Positions 36,840-47,175 of a stretch of DNA of 64,000 nucleotides are shown in pieces (within the stretch, counting starts at the first letter, position 1; each line of letters begins with the position of its first letter). The stretch lies in assembly GCA_028386065.3 (NCBI GenBank), contig JAKUCV010002140.1, positions 85,313 through 149,312 of the forward strand. The letters run 5' to 3'. The notes beneath the pieces were generated by a model. It was not told the origin of the DNA, did not search any database, and saw only the letters and a list, made by a program, of their open reading frames with translations. Source of the DNA: Turnera subulata (Eukaryota; Streptophyta; Magnoliopsida; Malpighiales; Passifloraceae). A program made the translations under genes and the position numbers.

Positions 36840-37630
36840 CCAAATCGGCAACTAGCAAGCCACATATCGATCCAAGTAACATGCCACAGATCGATCCAAG
36901 TAGCAAGCCACAGATCGATCCAAGTAGCGATTGATGACGAACGGCCTATCACACCTCTTCACAGGTCGACAACTATACTTCCCCACGAAAGAACAAGGCC
37001 ACCACCTAAAATACAATTTGATCGATCTCATAGATCGCTCTTTGTAGAATTCGCGATAAATAAAAATTTAAATAACTATCTATCTCGCAGACCGCTCCAC
37101 ATAGCAATAACCAAACCCACATATCGACCTATGTAGTAGTAAGTGAGCTCAATCGACCTATATTACAGATCGGCCCCGTGGCAGTAGCCAAACTCACCTG
37201 TCGATCCATGTAGTAGTAAGTGACCTTACATATCGATCGACCTATGTCATAGATCGGTCCATATAGCAATAGCCAATCTCACCCGTCGATCTATGTAGTA
37301 GTAAGTGACCTTACAGATCGATCGACCTATGTCACAGATCGATCCAGGTAGTAATAGATGATGATCGACCTATGTCACAAATCAATCCAGGTAGAAGTAG
37401 ATGGCCTTATAAATCGATCAGCCTATATCACAGATCGATCCAGGTAGTAATAGACGACGATCGGCCTATGTCACAGATCGATCCAGGTAGTAATAGATGA
37501 CGATCGGCCTATGTCACAGATCGATCCAGGTAGTAACTACCAATTTCACAGACCCATCTAGCATGGTAATGGCCTACATCAGGGATCGATCTATGTATGT
37601 ATTAGTAAATGATTTCACCGATTGATCTAT
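36840..37630. repeat. Tandem array, about 43-bp period (GATCGATC-rich)
   Basis: The unit is built around CCTATGTCACAGATCGATCC followed by AGGTAGTAATAGATGACGATCGG. It is regular at about 37330-37550 (43-bp period) and looser to the left. It is the second array between coding remnants and the 3' LTR of the Tat-like element. Confidence 0.8.
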
Positions 37631-38389
37631 GTAGTTAATAATGGCCGCCATCACCTCCAAAGCTTATCTCCAAGAAACCACCTCCAAATCAAATTCCTCC
37701 ATAACCTCTCCCGTACTAATTACCTGAAGAAAATCATCGCCAAGATCATCAACGGCAACTCCAAAATCACATGTCGTGACTCTCCCCAAAGCCGCATCCT
37801 ATAAAGGCGAGGTAAAAAACAAAATCATCAAGTTCAAACAAGCCGTGGACAACCCCAGCTTCTCATCGTCTTGTTTTGCAATAGAAAGTGGCGATCTCCA
37901 ATCTCCAACAGTCGATGGTAACTCAAAAATTAAACCACGGGCAATCTCCAATCTCCAATAACGGCCACTAACCCAAAAACCATAGATCACTACTTGTTGC
38001 GACAAAACGATGAGACCCAAATGGCCGAAAATGCATATGAACATTATTTTTTCAAAACAGCGACCGACGCCCATCGGTCTTCCCTTTTGCTTTTATGCCT
38101 CAATGACCTGTCTAGAAACAAGCACGATCGATCTCAATGGTCCTCTTTCTTCCTTCTCTCTCGGGAGCAAGACGAATGTTCTTCTACCGCCAATGTTGAA
38201 CCTTTCTTTTACCATGGCTTGTCTTCTTGCCACGTCCTACCGAACTTTTTTTTACAGTGGAACAATCATAACGATCGTTCAACCAAGCCAAAGAATTCCC
38301 ATAAAGGCCATCATCGGCCACAAGCGGTTCAAATATTTTTCTTAAAAAAAAAAACAATTTGTCTGCATTGGTTGTGAACAACAATCACT

Positions 38390-38764
38390 CTAAAACAAAC
38401 TTTCACCAACCGAACTCAGCCTTGAACGATTGTTCGGCTGAAACAAATCAACCACGACGGACAAGAGCAAAGACCCAATCACAGCCAGAAATACGAAGCA
38501 ACAACCTTTAGCATAAGAACTAGAACCCAAGTCGAGCTCCACAGACAAACATACTATGCAGGCCAATATAAATATCGTAACTCCATGCTGCAAAGAACAA
38601 AGAAACTGCTCACCCCTTAAAGGTTGGACCTCTGTGTGCTCCAGTACCATGACATCATCAGGTTCATCTCCTTCATTGACAGCTCCATCTAAAGAAAGTG
38701 ACTGGTCTGATCCTGCATCAACAGATATTGGCAACACAAGATTCTTGGAAATCGGTGCCTTCAC
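38390..38764 (-). CDS. 124-aa ORF with two hydrophobic segments inside Tat-like element
   Basis: The frame encodes an acidic N-terminal half (DGAVNEGDEPDDVMVLEHTE) followed by two hydrophobic stretches, about residues 60-78 (GVTIFILACIVCLSVELDL) and 87-108 (GCCFVFLAVIGSLLLSVVVD). No family is recognised. It lies after the gag-like frames and before the tandem arrays. It could be a captured host membrane-protein exon, an env-position ORF, or a chance frame. Length and hydrophobic pattern make chance less likely but not excluded. Confidence 0.35.
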   Translation of the reverse strand: MKAPISKNLVLPISVDAGSDQSLSLDGAVNEGDEPDDVMVLEHTEVQPLRGEQFLCSLQHGVTIFILACIVCLSVELDLGSSSYAKGCCFVFLAVIGSLLLSVVVDLFQPNNRSRLSSVGESLF

Positions 38765-38814
38765 TGGTAAAGATCCAAATTTTATGACCTATAGCATCTC
38801 CACATTTGCTTTGT

Positions 38815-39837
38815 TCACCTTAGGAAAAGCATCATCCTTCTTCCTGAGTTCGTCGATAGACCTACGCTTGGGACCCAAACCTTGGTTAATGGCCTTTCCT
38901 GCTGTGACTTGATCTCCTTTTTTATTGGACGTTTGATCTTTGATTGCACCTGTTGCTTAGGCAGTGAACGCCCTGGGTTCGCTGGTCTCCTAGGGTCCGC
39001 AACTTCACTCTGGATTGGCCTAGGCCTAGCCAATGGTGCTCCTGTTCTCTTCAATGACGTCTGGTGGCCGACACCTAGTTCCCTCCTCAGGCGCTGCATG
39101 CGTCTCTTCTGGGTCCTCGTAAGCCCAAACCGCTCAAAGCGAGCCTCCAAATCCCTTAAGTGTGTATGTGGGGAAATTGGTGTTCGTCGTTGTTGCTTCC
39201 TCGGCTGGTTCACATGCCACTTGTTGTCCTTGGGTGCTTGAGGCTTAATCATCTTGGACGCCGGCCTGTAGTCGACCACTTCAGACCGGAGTTGCACCTT
39301 GGGATCGATCCTCCTGCATTGAGAACACCGTGTTTCCTCGTAGTTGATCTCCACTGCCCTCTTCTTCTCCATTGCATCAGAACCTATAACCTCGATCTGC
39401 GGCTTGGATGTGTTGATCGGTGTCTTCTTTGTGTAGCCAGCCCTAAGGACCTGCAGATTATGACCATTAGAAACGGCCTTTCTGCCATCAGTAGAGGCTT
39501 GGTGACCATTGGTGGTGGTCTTCTAGTTCCGGCCACTGGGAATGGCCTTCCAGCCTTTAGTAGTGGCTTGGTGACCATTGATGATGGCCTTTTGGTCCTG
39601 GCCACCAAGCATTGTTTGTTGGTTCTTACTGGGAATAACCTGATGGCTCCGGCAACCAGTAGTGCTCTGTAAGCCATGGCCTTCACCTCGCAAAGTCGAT
39701 GACGATGATTCTTCTTTACGAAGACCTGGATTCGTGCTGCCCCCCTGGTGGGTAGGTTTTTCCTGGTCATCACTAGAATCTGGATGACCAAGATTAATAT
39801 ATTGATCATCCATCATTTGAACCTTCTCAGGGTACAC
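38815..39837 (-). pseudogene. gag-like region of the Tat-like element
   Basis: Overlapping minus-strand frames (39837-39523, 39809-39384, 39372-38815) give a basic protein. The last, 185 aa, has SQCRRIDPKVQL and FGLTRTQKRRMQRLRREL. The TRTQKRRxQRLR motif is one I associate with gag C-termini of Tat/Ogre gypsy elements. An internal 23-residue repeat (NGHQATTKGWKAIPSGRN type, 69-bp period around 39490-39620) precedes it. There are no protease or polymerase motifs. The region is frameshifted relative to any single gag. Confidence 0.5.
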
Positions 39838-40211
39838 ATCAAAGCATGGTTGATCATCATCCTTACCAGAACGATCATGGTTAGACCGGCCTAAATGGTT
39901 GCTGCCTGACCAATATTGGTCTTGGCCTTGCCCCCCTTATTCTGACGTGCTTGGGAGACCATGACGGTGGTGTTCATCTTCTTCACTTGTGAGAGAATCG
40001 TGGTCATCAAGATCTTCCCAGAGAGGAAGCCCTAATGCTAGTCTTTCGGCCATAATCTCTAATATGGCCTGTAGAAGTTCCGAATCTTCTCTGGTTTCTG
40101 GCATGATGAACGATCAGTGAAAAAGACCTCTTCCCATCTCGGGTATAATGAATGCTCAGCGACGAGACTTCTATAGTGGAACGTGTGGGTCCCACTGGGC
40201 GTGTCAAAAAC

Positions 40212-41129
40212 TATTCGCGCACGAACAGCGAGTGACCCTCGACCTGCCGATTCGACTGTTTGAAGAGCCAAACCGACAACCAGATCCGACCGTTGAAAGG
40301 CCGAACGGACGGTGTCGTGCGTCTTGGACTGGGTTTTGATGCTGACCTGCCGATCCGACCGATGAAAAGGTCAAACCGACAACCGAATCTGACCTTTGAA
40401 TGAAGGGCCGAACGGACGAACGTCAAACGCCCTAAATCGGGTTTTGTGTTTTGGGTTTTCTAAGTTACACTAAACTAAGAAAGCATGATAAATAACGCTG
40501 CGCGATAAAGGTAAACTAATAAAAGGTAGAAATTGTACTTTCATTGAAAAATTTGCGATCCTCGTACAAGTGTTATCCATAACCTTATATAGGTTATCCT
40601 AAAACGATTGATAAGATCATAAAACGCCTAAAAACCTTATTTCAAATTCTAAACATCACTTGGAGCGGGATATCCTCTGAATCCCGATACTTTCCCTTTT
40701 AACTTTCAAATACGAAAAGAAATCATAGAAGATTGCGCAGGCTCTAACGATCTGTGGAATTCCTTGATCACAAGCCAATCCTTGATTTGCCGATTCAAAC
40801 TCAAGTCCAAGGACCGATCCTTGACCAGCATAAAACATCGGACTTAGAAAAGATATCAATCCCAATCTAGCGCCCCCGCCCTATATTGGATATCGGGCTT
40901 AGTCCAACAAAAGACGAGTGACCCAAGGCATCCTAGCCCGATGAATAATATCGGTCCTGGACCTGTGGATGACATCGGTCTTGGACCTGCGGATGACATC
41001 GGTCCTGGACCTGCGGATGACATCGGTCTTGGACCTGACGACACCCCTGGACCATTTATAAGACCAGAAGTGGACATCAGTCTTGGACCAGACAAATGGG
41101 CCTTTACGATTTTGGTCTTGATGTAAACA
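40212..41129 (-). repeat. 5' LTR of the Tat-like element (918 bp)
   Basis: It is nearly identical to the other LTR but has four instead of six 24-base units, which exactly explains the 48-bp length difference. Its plus-strand first dinucleotide is TA instead of TG, a point change at the LTR end. Confidence 0.9.
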
Positions 41130-41134
41130 AAAAG

Positions 41135-42646
41135 GATCTTAAGACCTACTTAATTTATATAATAAATATACTTCCGTGTTAATATTTTTCTCCAAAAAGA
41201 AAAAAGAAAATCGCAAGTTTTGTGAAATAAATAACCATGAGATCATGGTCAAAGAGAAATGACATCATCGCCCATTACGGGGCTTCACATCCTCGTACAC
41301 GGTCCGCTCCGCTGTCTGTTTAAGCTTCTCCACCAGTATCCAGAGTTCTCTTTCCCTAGTGTCGGCTATTATTTTTTTTTTTTTTCTCTTTGTAAGAAAG
41401 TTTCGTGTTGTTGTTTATTTTTCACTTTTACATTTGTACAAAAATTTGATTTTTTCTCGCATCTAACATTTTTCATTAGCTACTTTCATATAAGCAGCCC
41501 TTTTGACATAGCAATCAACGATACAATATAACAATTATTTTTTAGTAAAATAAATTTTTTGAATAACCAATTTTATAAAAAAGGAATTAAAGTGTTGATG
41601 ACATTTTCTTCATTCCCGTATCAATCCAGATTCTTTAATTACGCTCTGTATCAAAATTTAAGTTAATTAGATGTATCTCTCGGTTACCCTCGTTTTGTTT
41701 AGTCCAGTACTCAGCTGTCTGAATCGATAGACCTGGAATTTCTTAAAGCTTGACTTGTAAAATAATGGCACAAAGAGAGAGAGAGAGAGAGGGAAACATT
41801 GAGTGCAACCTAATCATAGATATGGACAGGAAATTGAAGATTCATAGATTGTTTTGGCCTTTCACTTTCAGTACTTTTGCAAATCTTTCTAGAAAAATTT
41901 AGTCTCAACTAATGTTAAATCGTGTAGAAATTAAAATATTATAAAAGAAGGGAAATGCCCATAAATTAAAACTGGCTTGTCATTTGGTGCAAGCAGCCGG
42001 GAGTCTATTTGTAGGATTTGAGGGTGGGCACCAAACGCATGAAAATGGGATCATTATTTTTTGGTTGCTTATTTGGATGTCATGGAGAGTGACCACTGCC
42101 TGGTGCCTGCCTACATGAGAAAGGGCTTCCAAAACACAATTCCCCCAACATTAAAGCACCACTTTCAGAGGTTGGTCTCCACAGACACTTGTCTTTTTAT
42201 TAGTACACCAGGACTTACCAACCATAGGCTTCGTGTTTTTGTTTCCTTTAGATGATAAAAAATTGAAAATAAAAAAAATTCATAATCGGTATAATTAAGA
42301 AGCTCGGTGTACTTGAACAAAAACTTTAGTTTTGCTCCTTATTCTGTGAAGAAAAGAGTAGTCCTGCCTCCTCACTTCGTGCACCCGCACTGAAGTTTTT
42401 CATCACAGGTGACATGCAAACAAATCAAAAGCCTTCGAGTCGTAGCGAGGCAAGTTCTTTGCACAATCGTTAGAAAATAAGAATGAGTGTTGGTCCAAAG
42501 GACCACAATTAGGAATGGGTAAAAGGTTATTGCCTCAAAATTAAAACTAGGACCTGGCTAAAAGCTTGCTAATCCAAGTCCTACTCCCAGCTTCCAGACA
42601 ATTTTTGTCCAGAGGGACCGGATATCCCCCCTCGTTTATTCTTCTT
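41135..42646. other. Intergenic between two retroelements
   Basis: AT-rich host DNA with a GA dinucleotide run at about 41776-41792 and a poly-T near 41371-41386. A 64-codon frame at 42061-42255 has no recognisable domain. No gene seen. Confidence 0.4.
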
Positions 42647-42651
42647 CCTCT

Positions 42652-42939
42652 TGTAGGTTTTTGAAAAGGAAAGATATAACAACTCACAGTAGAATAACTG
42701 GAAGATACTTTTATTCAGTTCATTGCACTAGTATTTATAGTGCTTCAGATAACAAACTCAGCTAAATGTTACTGATTAAAAAATCCAAATAACTAGCTAA
42801 CTTCTCCTAGTAAATAGGAACCTATTATTAGCTTAATGAAACAACCTTGACTCAGCAAATTAACAACCTTTGAACAAGTAAACTGACAGACCAGATAGTC
42901 TTTGAACTAGTCATGCATTCAAAAGTATATTTTCTAACA
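42652..42939 (-). repeat. 3' LTR of the copia element (288 bp)
   Basis: It begins TGTAGGTTTTTG and ends TTCTAACA on the plus strand. It is preceded by the CCTCT target duplication. Confidence 0.95.
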
Positions 42940-44853
42940 CTCCTCCTTGCTTTGGAAACTGCAAACTCCAAGCTTCTCCCTGAGGAGCTCAAATTTCATG
43001 GCTGGTAAAGCTTTTGTAAATATGTCAGCTAATTGTTCCTCTGTCTTGCAATAGATAAGAGCTATATCTCCATTTTTTTGCACTTCTCGCACAAAAAGCA
43101 GCTTGATATTAAAATGCTTAGTTTTCCCATGGAATACAGGATTGTGTGAAATTGCAATTGCAGCTTGGTTGTCGACAAACACTTTGGTGCTTTTGGTCTG
43201 TTCTATGTGCAAGTCAGCTAGGATTTTTCTAAGCCATAAAGCTTGATTTACTGTTGCTGTTGCGGCCACAAATTCAGCTTCTGCAGTTGATTGGGCCACA
43301 CTATCCTGCTTCTTTGAACACCATGAAAAACTTCCTGAGCCAAGACTAAAACAGTACCCTGAAGTACTCTTCATATCATCAAAGGAGCCGCCCCAATCAC
43401 TATCAGAATATCCAAAAAGCTTTGGATTTTGACACTTCTGAAATTGAACTCCATAGTTGATGGTTCCTTTGATGTACCTGACAATTCTTTTTGCTGCCTT
43501 TAGGTGTATTTCACTGGGACAATGCATGAACCTTGATAGAACACTTGCAGCAAATAGTATGTCCGGCCTTGTTGCTGTAAGATACATCAAACAACCAATG
43601 AGACTTCGATAATGCGTTTCATCCACTCTTTCAGCTCCATCATCTTTGCTCAGTTTCTCTTTCGGATTCATTGGAGTATTCATCTCTTTGCAATCCTCCA
43701 TTCTAAATTTTTTGAGAATCTCCTTTGCATATTTCTTCTGACAAATAAAACATTGATCTTTTACTTGCTTGATCTCCATTCCAAGAAAGTATGTCATAAG
43801 ACCAAGATCAGTCATTTCAAAAGCTTGCATCATGTCTAGCTTGAACTCATCAATAAGCTCTGTGCTACTCCCTGTAATCAAGAGATCATCAACATAAAGA
43901 GAAACAACAAGGATTTCTTTGCTCTTATGTTTTACATAGAGCGTGGATTCCGAAAGACTTTTTTCAAAACCAAGGCCAAGTAAGTAGTCATCTATTCGAC
44001 TATACCAAGCTCTAGGAGCCTGTTTTAGGCCATAAAGAGCTTTATGTAATCGATAGACTTTGTCTTCTTTCCCTTCCACAACAAAACCTTCGGGTTGATC
44101 AATATAAATCTCTTCTTTAAGAATCCCATTAAGAAATGCTGACTTGACATCCATCTGATGCACTTTCCATCCAAATTGAATAGAAATGGCAAGAAGTAAC
44201 CTGATTGTCTCAAGCCTGGCAACTGGGGCAAATGTGTCAGAATAATCAACACCAAAAATTTGTGCATACCCTTTAACAACCAGCCTTGCTTTGTACTTGT
44301 TGATGGAGCCATCAACATTTTTTTTGGTTCTAAACACCCATTTTACTCCAATGATTTTTCTATCATCGGGTTTATCAACAAGCTCCCAAGTCTTGTTCTT
44401 CTCGATCATGAACAACTCCTCCTTCATTGCATTCTTCCACTTAGAGTCTTTGAGAGCTTCAATGTGATCAGCAGGTTCACAGACTGCAACATTGCACCTC
44501 TGATATATATCTGAGAGTAATCGGGTTCCTCTAACTGGTGGGTCATCTTCTCTTTCATCTAACCACGAGTTTGAGTTTGATATGGACGACTTTGTGCCTT
44601 TCCAATCCCATTCTTCATTCTCCATAAAGTGCACATCTCTGCTGATAGCTATAGTTTCAGTTTCAGGCTGAAAGACTTTGTAAGCCTTTGAAACTGCACT
44701 ATATCCAATGAAAATTCCTGCTACAGCCTTTTTGTCTAGTTTGTCTCGTTTAACCTGTGGCACATGGGTAAAACAAAGACATCCAAATACTTTGAGAAAA
44801 TTCAATGGAGGTTTATACTCGTACCATGCCTCAAAAGGAGTTTTGTTCTTCAC
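42934..44853 (-). CDS. copia reverse transcriptase-RNase H ORF
   Basis: An uninterrupted 639-codon frame begins MKNKTPFEAWYEY, which is the end of the integrase region, and continues through the RT. Motifs include WVFRTKKNVDGSI, QMDVKSAFLNG, the catalytic YVDDLLITG, and RNase H with ADIFTKALPAMKFE near the C-terminus. The frame closes within the 3' LTR boundary. It is in frame with the integrase frame upstream apart from a single stop. It could still be translated as part of a read-through product, but gag damage makes autonomous transposition unlikely. Confidence 0.9.
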   Translation of the reverse strand: MKNKTPFEAWYEYKPPLNFLKVFGCLCFTHVPQVKRDKLDKKAVAGIFIGYSAVSKAYKVFQPETETIAISRDVHFMENEEWDWKGTKSSISNSNSWLDEREDDPPVRGTRLLSDIYQRCNVAVCEPADHIEALKDSKWKNAMKEELFMIEKNKTWELVDKPDDRKIIGVKWVFRTKKNVDGSINKYKARLVVKGYAQIFGVDYSDTFAPVARLETIRLLLAISIQFGWKVHQMDVKSAFLNGILKEEIYIDQPEGFVVEGKEDKVYRLHKALYGLKQAPRAWYSRIDDYLLGLGFEKSLSESTLYVKHKSKEILVVSLYVDDLLITGSSTELIDEFKLDMMQAFEMTDLGLMTYFLGMEIKQVKDQCFICQKKYAKEILKKFRMEDCKEMNTPMNPKEKLSKDDGAERVDETHYRSLIGCLMYLTATRPDILFAASVLSRFMHCPSEIHLKAAKRIVRYIKGTINYGVQFQKCQNPKLFGYSDSDWGGSFDDMKSTSGYCFSLGSGSFSWCSKKQDSVAQSTAEAEFVAATATVNQALWLRKILADLHIEQTKSTKVFVDNQAAIAISHNPVFHGKTKHFNIKLLFVREVQKNGDIALIYCKTEEQLADIFTKALPAMKFELLREKLGVCSFQSKEEC

Positions 44854-44907
44854 TGCCTTTGTAGGAAGTCTATTTTGCAGGAATACTGTTGTGTTTGCAG
44901 CTTCTGC

Positions 44908-45315
44908 CTAAAACTTCTTAGGCAAATTCTTCTCATGCAACATACATCTGGCCATTTCCATGATGAATCTGTTTCTTCGCTCGCTTACTCCATTTTGCTC
45001 TGGAGTATAAGGGGCTGTAAGTTGATGCTCAATACCTTCTGTTTCACAAAACAATTTGAACTGATTTGAGGTGTATTCCTTGCCATTATCAGACCTCAAA
45101 ATCTGAATTTTACACCCACTTTCATTTTCCACCAGCGCCTTGAACTTCCAGAAAGTGCTCCCAACTTCTGATTTAAATTTCAGAAAATAAATCCAGCACA
45201 TCCGTGTTAGATCATCTATGAAGATAATGTAGTAACGGCTACCTTTGAGTGAAGGAGTTCTTTGAGGTCCTCCTACATCATATGAATCAGCTGTAGCTTT
45301 TTTGTAGCCCTCCAT
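44908..45315 (-). pseudogene. copia integrase core
   Basis: This frame carries the rve domain with all three acidic residues in place: Asp in FIDDLTRMCW, Asp in RSDNGKEY and Glu in NGVSERRN. A stop codon after LPKKF (about 44909) separates it from the RT frame. A one-base frameshift near 45280 separates it from the protease frame. Confidence 0.9.
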
Positions 45316-46253
45316 GTGACTGTTGGAAACGGAAGTCTACTTTGCTTCCCATATTGACAAGTACTGCAATCGGTGGAAAGAACTTCAAAAATAGGTAAAT
45401 CCCTTACAATATCTGAGTTTTGCATTTGGAGAAGTCCTTGATAATGATAGTGCCCAAGCCTCCTGTGCCATAAATTAGCAGTATTCTCCTTGGCTGGATA
45501 AGCTACTTGCTCCTCCTGGATTGGATCTAGTGAGAAGCTTTTGGCTCTCATTTGCACCCTAAACAAATCTTGGCCAGTAGCATCCTTGATCAAGCAGCAT
45601 TTATCTTCAAAAAATACCTTGAAGCCTTTTTCTAGAAGTTGACCAACACTGAACAAGTTTTGATCAAGTTCAGGTACATAAAGCACATCTGAAATTGTTT
45701 TTGTACCTGAATGTGTTGTTATGGCAATGGTTCCAATTCCTCTTGCTGGAATGTAACCACCATGACCTATCTTCACCCTTGAAACTTTGCTAGGCTTCAA
45801 TTCTTTAAATAACTCCTTTTCATGAGTCATGTGATTAGTACAACCACTGTCTATCAACCAGGACTCACTTGAAGAATTGTTGGAAAAACAGGTTGCAACA
45901 AAAAGCTGATCTTCCTCCTCTTCGTTAGCAATCTGCGCATCTACTTCTTGCTGTTGCTTTTGATTCTTGCAAATGATAGCTTCATGCCCAAGTTGTTTGC
46001 ATTTGGTGCATTTAGCGTCAGGCCTTTTCCAACATTTAAATGGAGCATGACCTGTCTTGTTGCAATGCTTGCAAGGAGGATACTTGCTTTTGGAGCTTCC
46101 TGACTTGTTCTTGTTATTGGCAATACCTTCTCCACTTGCTTGCTTGTTTGATTTGTTCTTCCATTTGTTTTTCTTCCCACCATCATGCTTGGCTTGCAAA
46201 GCTTCTTCCACAGAACAGTGAAGATTGTTGGTGACACTGCTGCATGCAAGCAA
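45273..46253 (-). pseudogene. copia gag C-terminus, protease, pre-integrase
   Basis: Two zinc knuckles (CKHCNKTGHAPFKC and CTKCKQLGHEAIIC) are followed by the aspartic protease motif WLIDSGCTNHMT and the pre-integrase LWHRRLGH. Just before the knuckles the gag jumps from its N-terminal block to VEEALQAKHDGG, so most of the middle of gag is deleted. Confidence 0.9.
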
Positions 46254-46808
46254 GCTTTTGCCTTCGCTTTTCTGATTCTTCTGTCCTTGTGATTTTTGAT
46301 TTGAGCCATTGTTGGATTGCCTGGAAGTGCAGGAATATCATAATCTTCTTCACCTGCCTCCCATAAATCCAAAGCCTCTAGGTAAGACTCCATTCGCACA
46401 GCCCACATGTGATAGTTTTCACCATCAAAGATTGATGGTGCCAATATTGTGAAATTAGACTCTCATTCTGTGTTTGGCATTCTGAGGTGGCTCTAACAAT
46501 TAGACTCTCCTTTATGATTCGTGTGAAGATTGTTGGTGACACTGCTGCATGCAAGCAAGCTTTTGCCTTCGCTTTTCTGATTCTTCTGTCCTTGTGATTT
46601 TTGATTTGAGCCATTGTTGGATTGCCTGGAAGTGCAGGAATATCATAATCTTCTTCAACTGCCTCCCATAAATCCAAAGCCTCTAGGTAAGACTCCATTC
46701 GCATAGCCCACATGTGATAGTTTTCACCATCAAAGATTGATGGTGCCAATATTGTGAAATTAGACTCTCCTTATGTGTTTGGCATTCTGAGGTGGCTTTA
46801 ACAATTTT
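46221..46808 (-). pseudogene. Tandemly duplicated gag 5' region
   Basis: A 305-bp unit (46221-46525) is repeated at 46526 to about 46808. Each copy encodes a gag start MAPSIFDGENYHMWA and ends at AAVSPTIFT. In the outer copy translation runs on into repeated 5' leader sequence and stops. In the inner copy the frame breaks at the deletion junction. The duplication and the gag deletion share the same breakpoint (AAGATTGTTGG). Confidence 0.85.
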
Positions 46809-46882
46809 TCAAAATTTTTTTCTCTCTTTTTTTTTTTCTTTTTTTTTCACAGATCCCTCAAAAATGGTGCTCCGCTACCAAT

Positions 46883-47170
46883 TGTAGGTTTTTGGAAAGA
46901 AAAGATATAACAACTCACAATAGAATAACTGGAAGATACTTTTATTCAGTTCATTGCACTAGTATTTATAGTGCTGCAGATAACAAACTCAGCTAAATGT
47001 TACTGATTAAAGAATCCAAATAACTAGCTAACTTCTCCTAGTAAATAGGAACCTATTATTAGCTTAATGAAACAACCTTGACTCAGCAAATTAACAACCT
47101 TTGAACAAGTAAACTGACAGACCAGATAGCCTTTGAACTAGTCATGCAGTCAAAAGCATATTTTCTAACA
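46883..47170 (-). repeat. 5' LTR of the copia element (288 bp)
   Basis: It matches the other LTR at all but about 8 positions. The primer-binding site lies directly to its left on the plus strand. Confidence 0.95.
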
Positions 47171-47175
47171 CCTCT

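Larger units (their letters stand above)
35021..41129 (-). mobile_element. Non-autonomous Tat/Ogre-like LTR retrotransposon
   Basis: Two LTRs (35021-35986 and 40212-41129) are flanked by the perfect 5-bp duplication AAAAG (35016-35020 and 41130-41134). On the minus strand a purine tract GAGGGGAGCAAC precedes the left LTR, and a primer-site-like GACACGCCCAGTGGGAC follows the right one, so it reads right to left. The interior has gag-like frames (39837-38815) and an ORF with hydrophobic segments (38764-38390). Two tandem arrays lie just before the 3' LTR. There is no protease, RT or integrase. Tandem arrays in the 3' untranslated region are known for Tat/Ogre elements. Outside its array the two LTRs differ at only about 11 sites, so the insertion is fairly recent. 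Confidence 0.88.
42652..47170 (-). mobile_element. Ty1/copia retrotransposon, nearly complete
   Basis: Identical-length LTRs (288 bp; 42652-42939 and 46883-47170) are flanked by the perfect 5-bp duplication CCTCT (42647-42651 and 47171-47175). On the minus strand a purine tract GCAAGGAGGAG precedes the 3' LTR, and a TGGTAGCGGAGC primer site follows the 5' LTR. The order gag, PR, integrase, RT, RNase H is that of copia. About 8 mismatches separate the LTRs. Defects: a duplicated and deleted gag, a frameshift near 45280 and a stop just after KKF near 44909. The RT/RNase H part is fully open. Confidence 0.95.

Noticed and set aside
36840..37630. CRISPR-like array of repeats and spacers
   Set aside because: Spacers are themselves repeated and units are contiguous; this is a plant retroelement satellite-type array.
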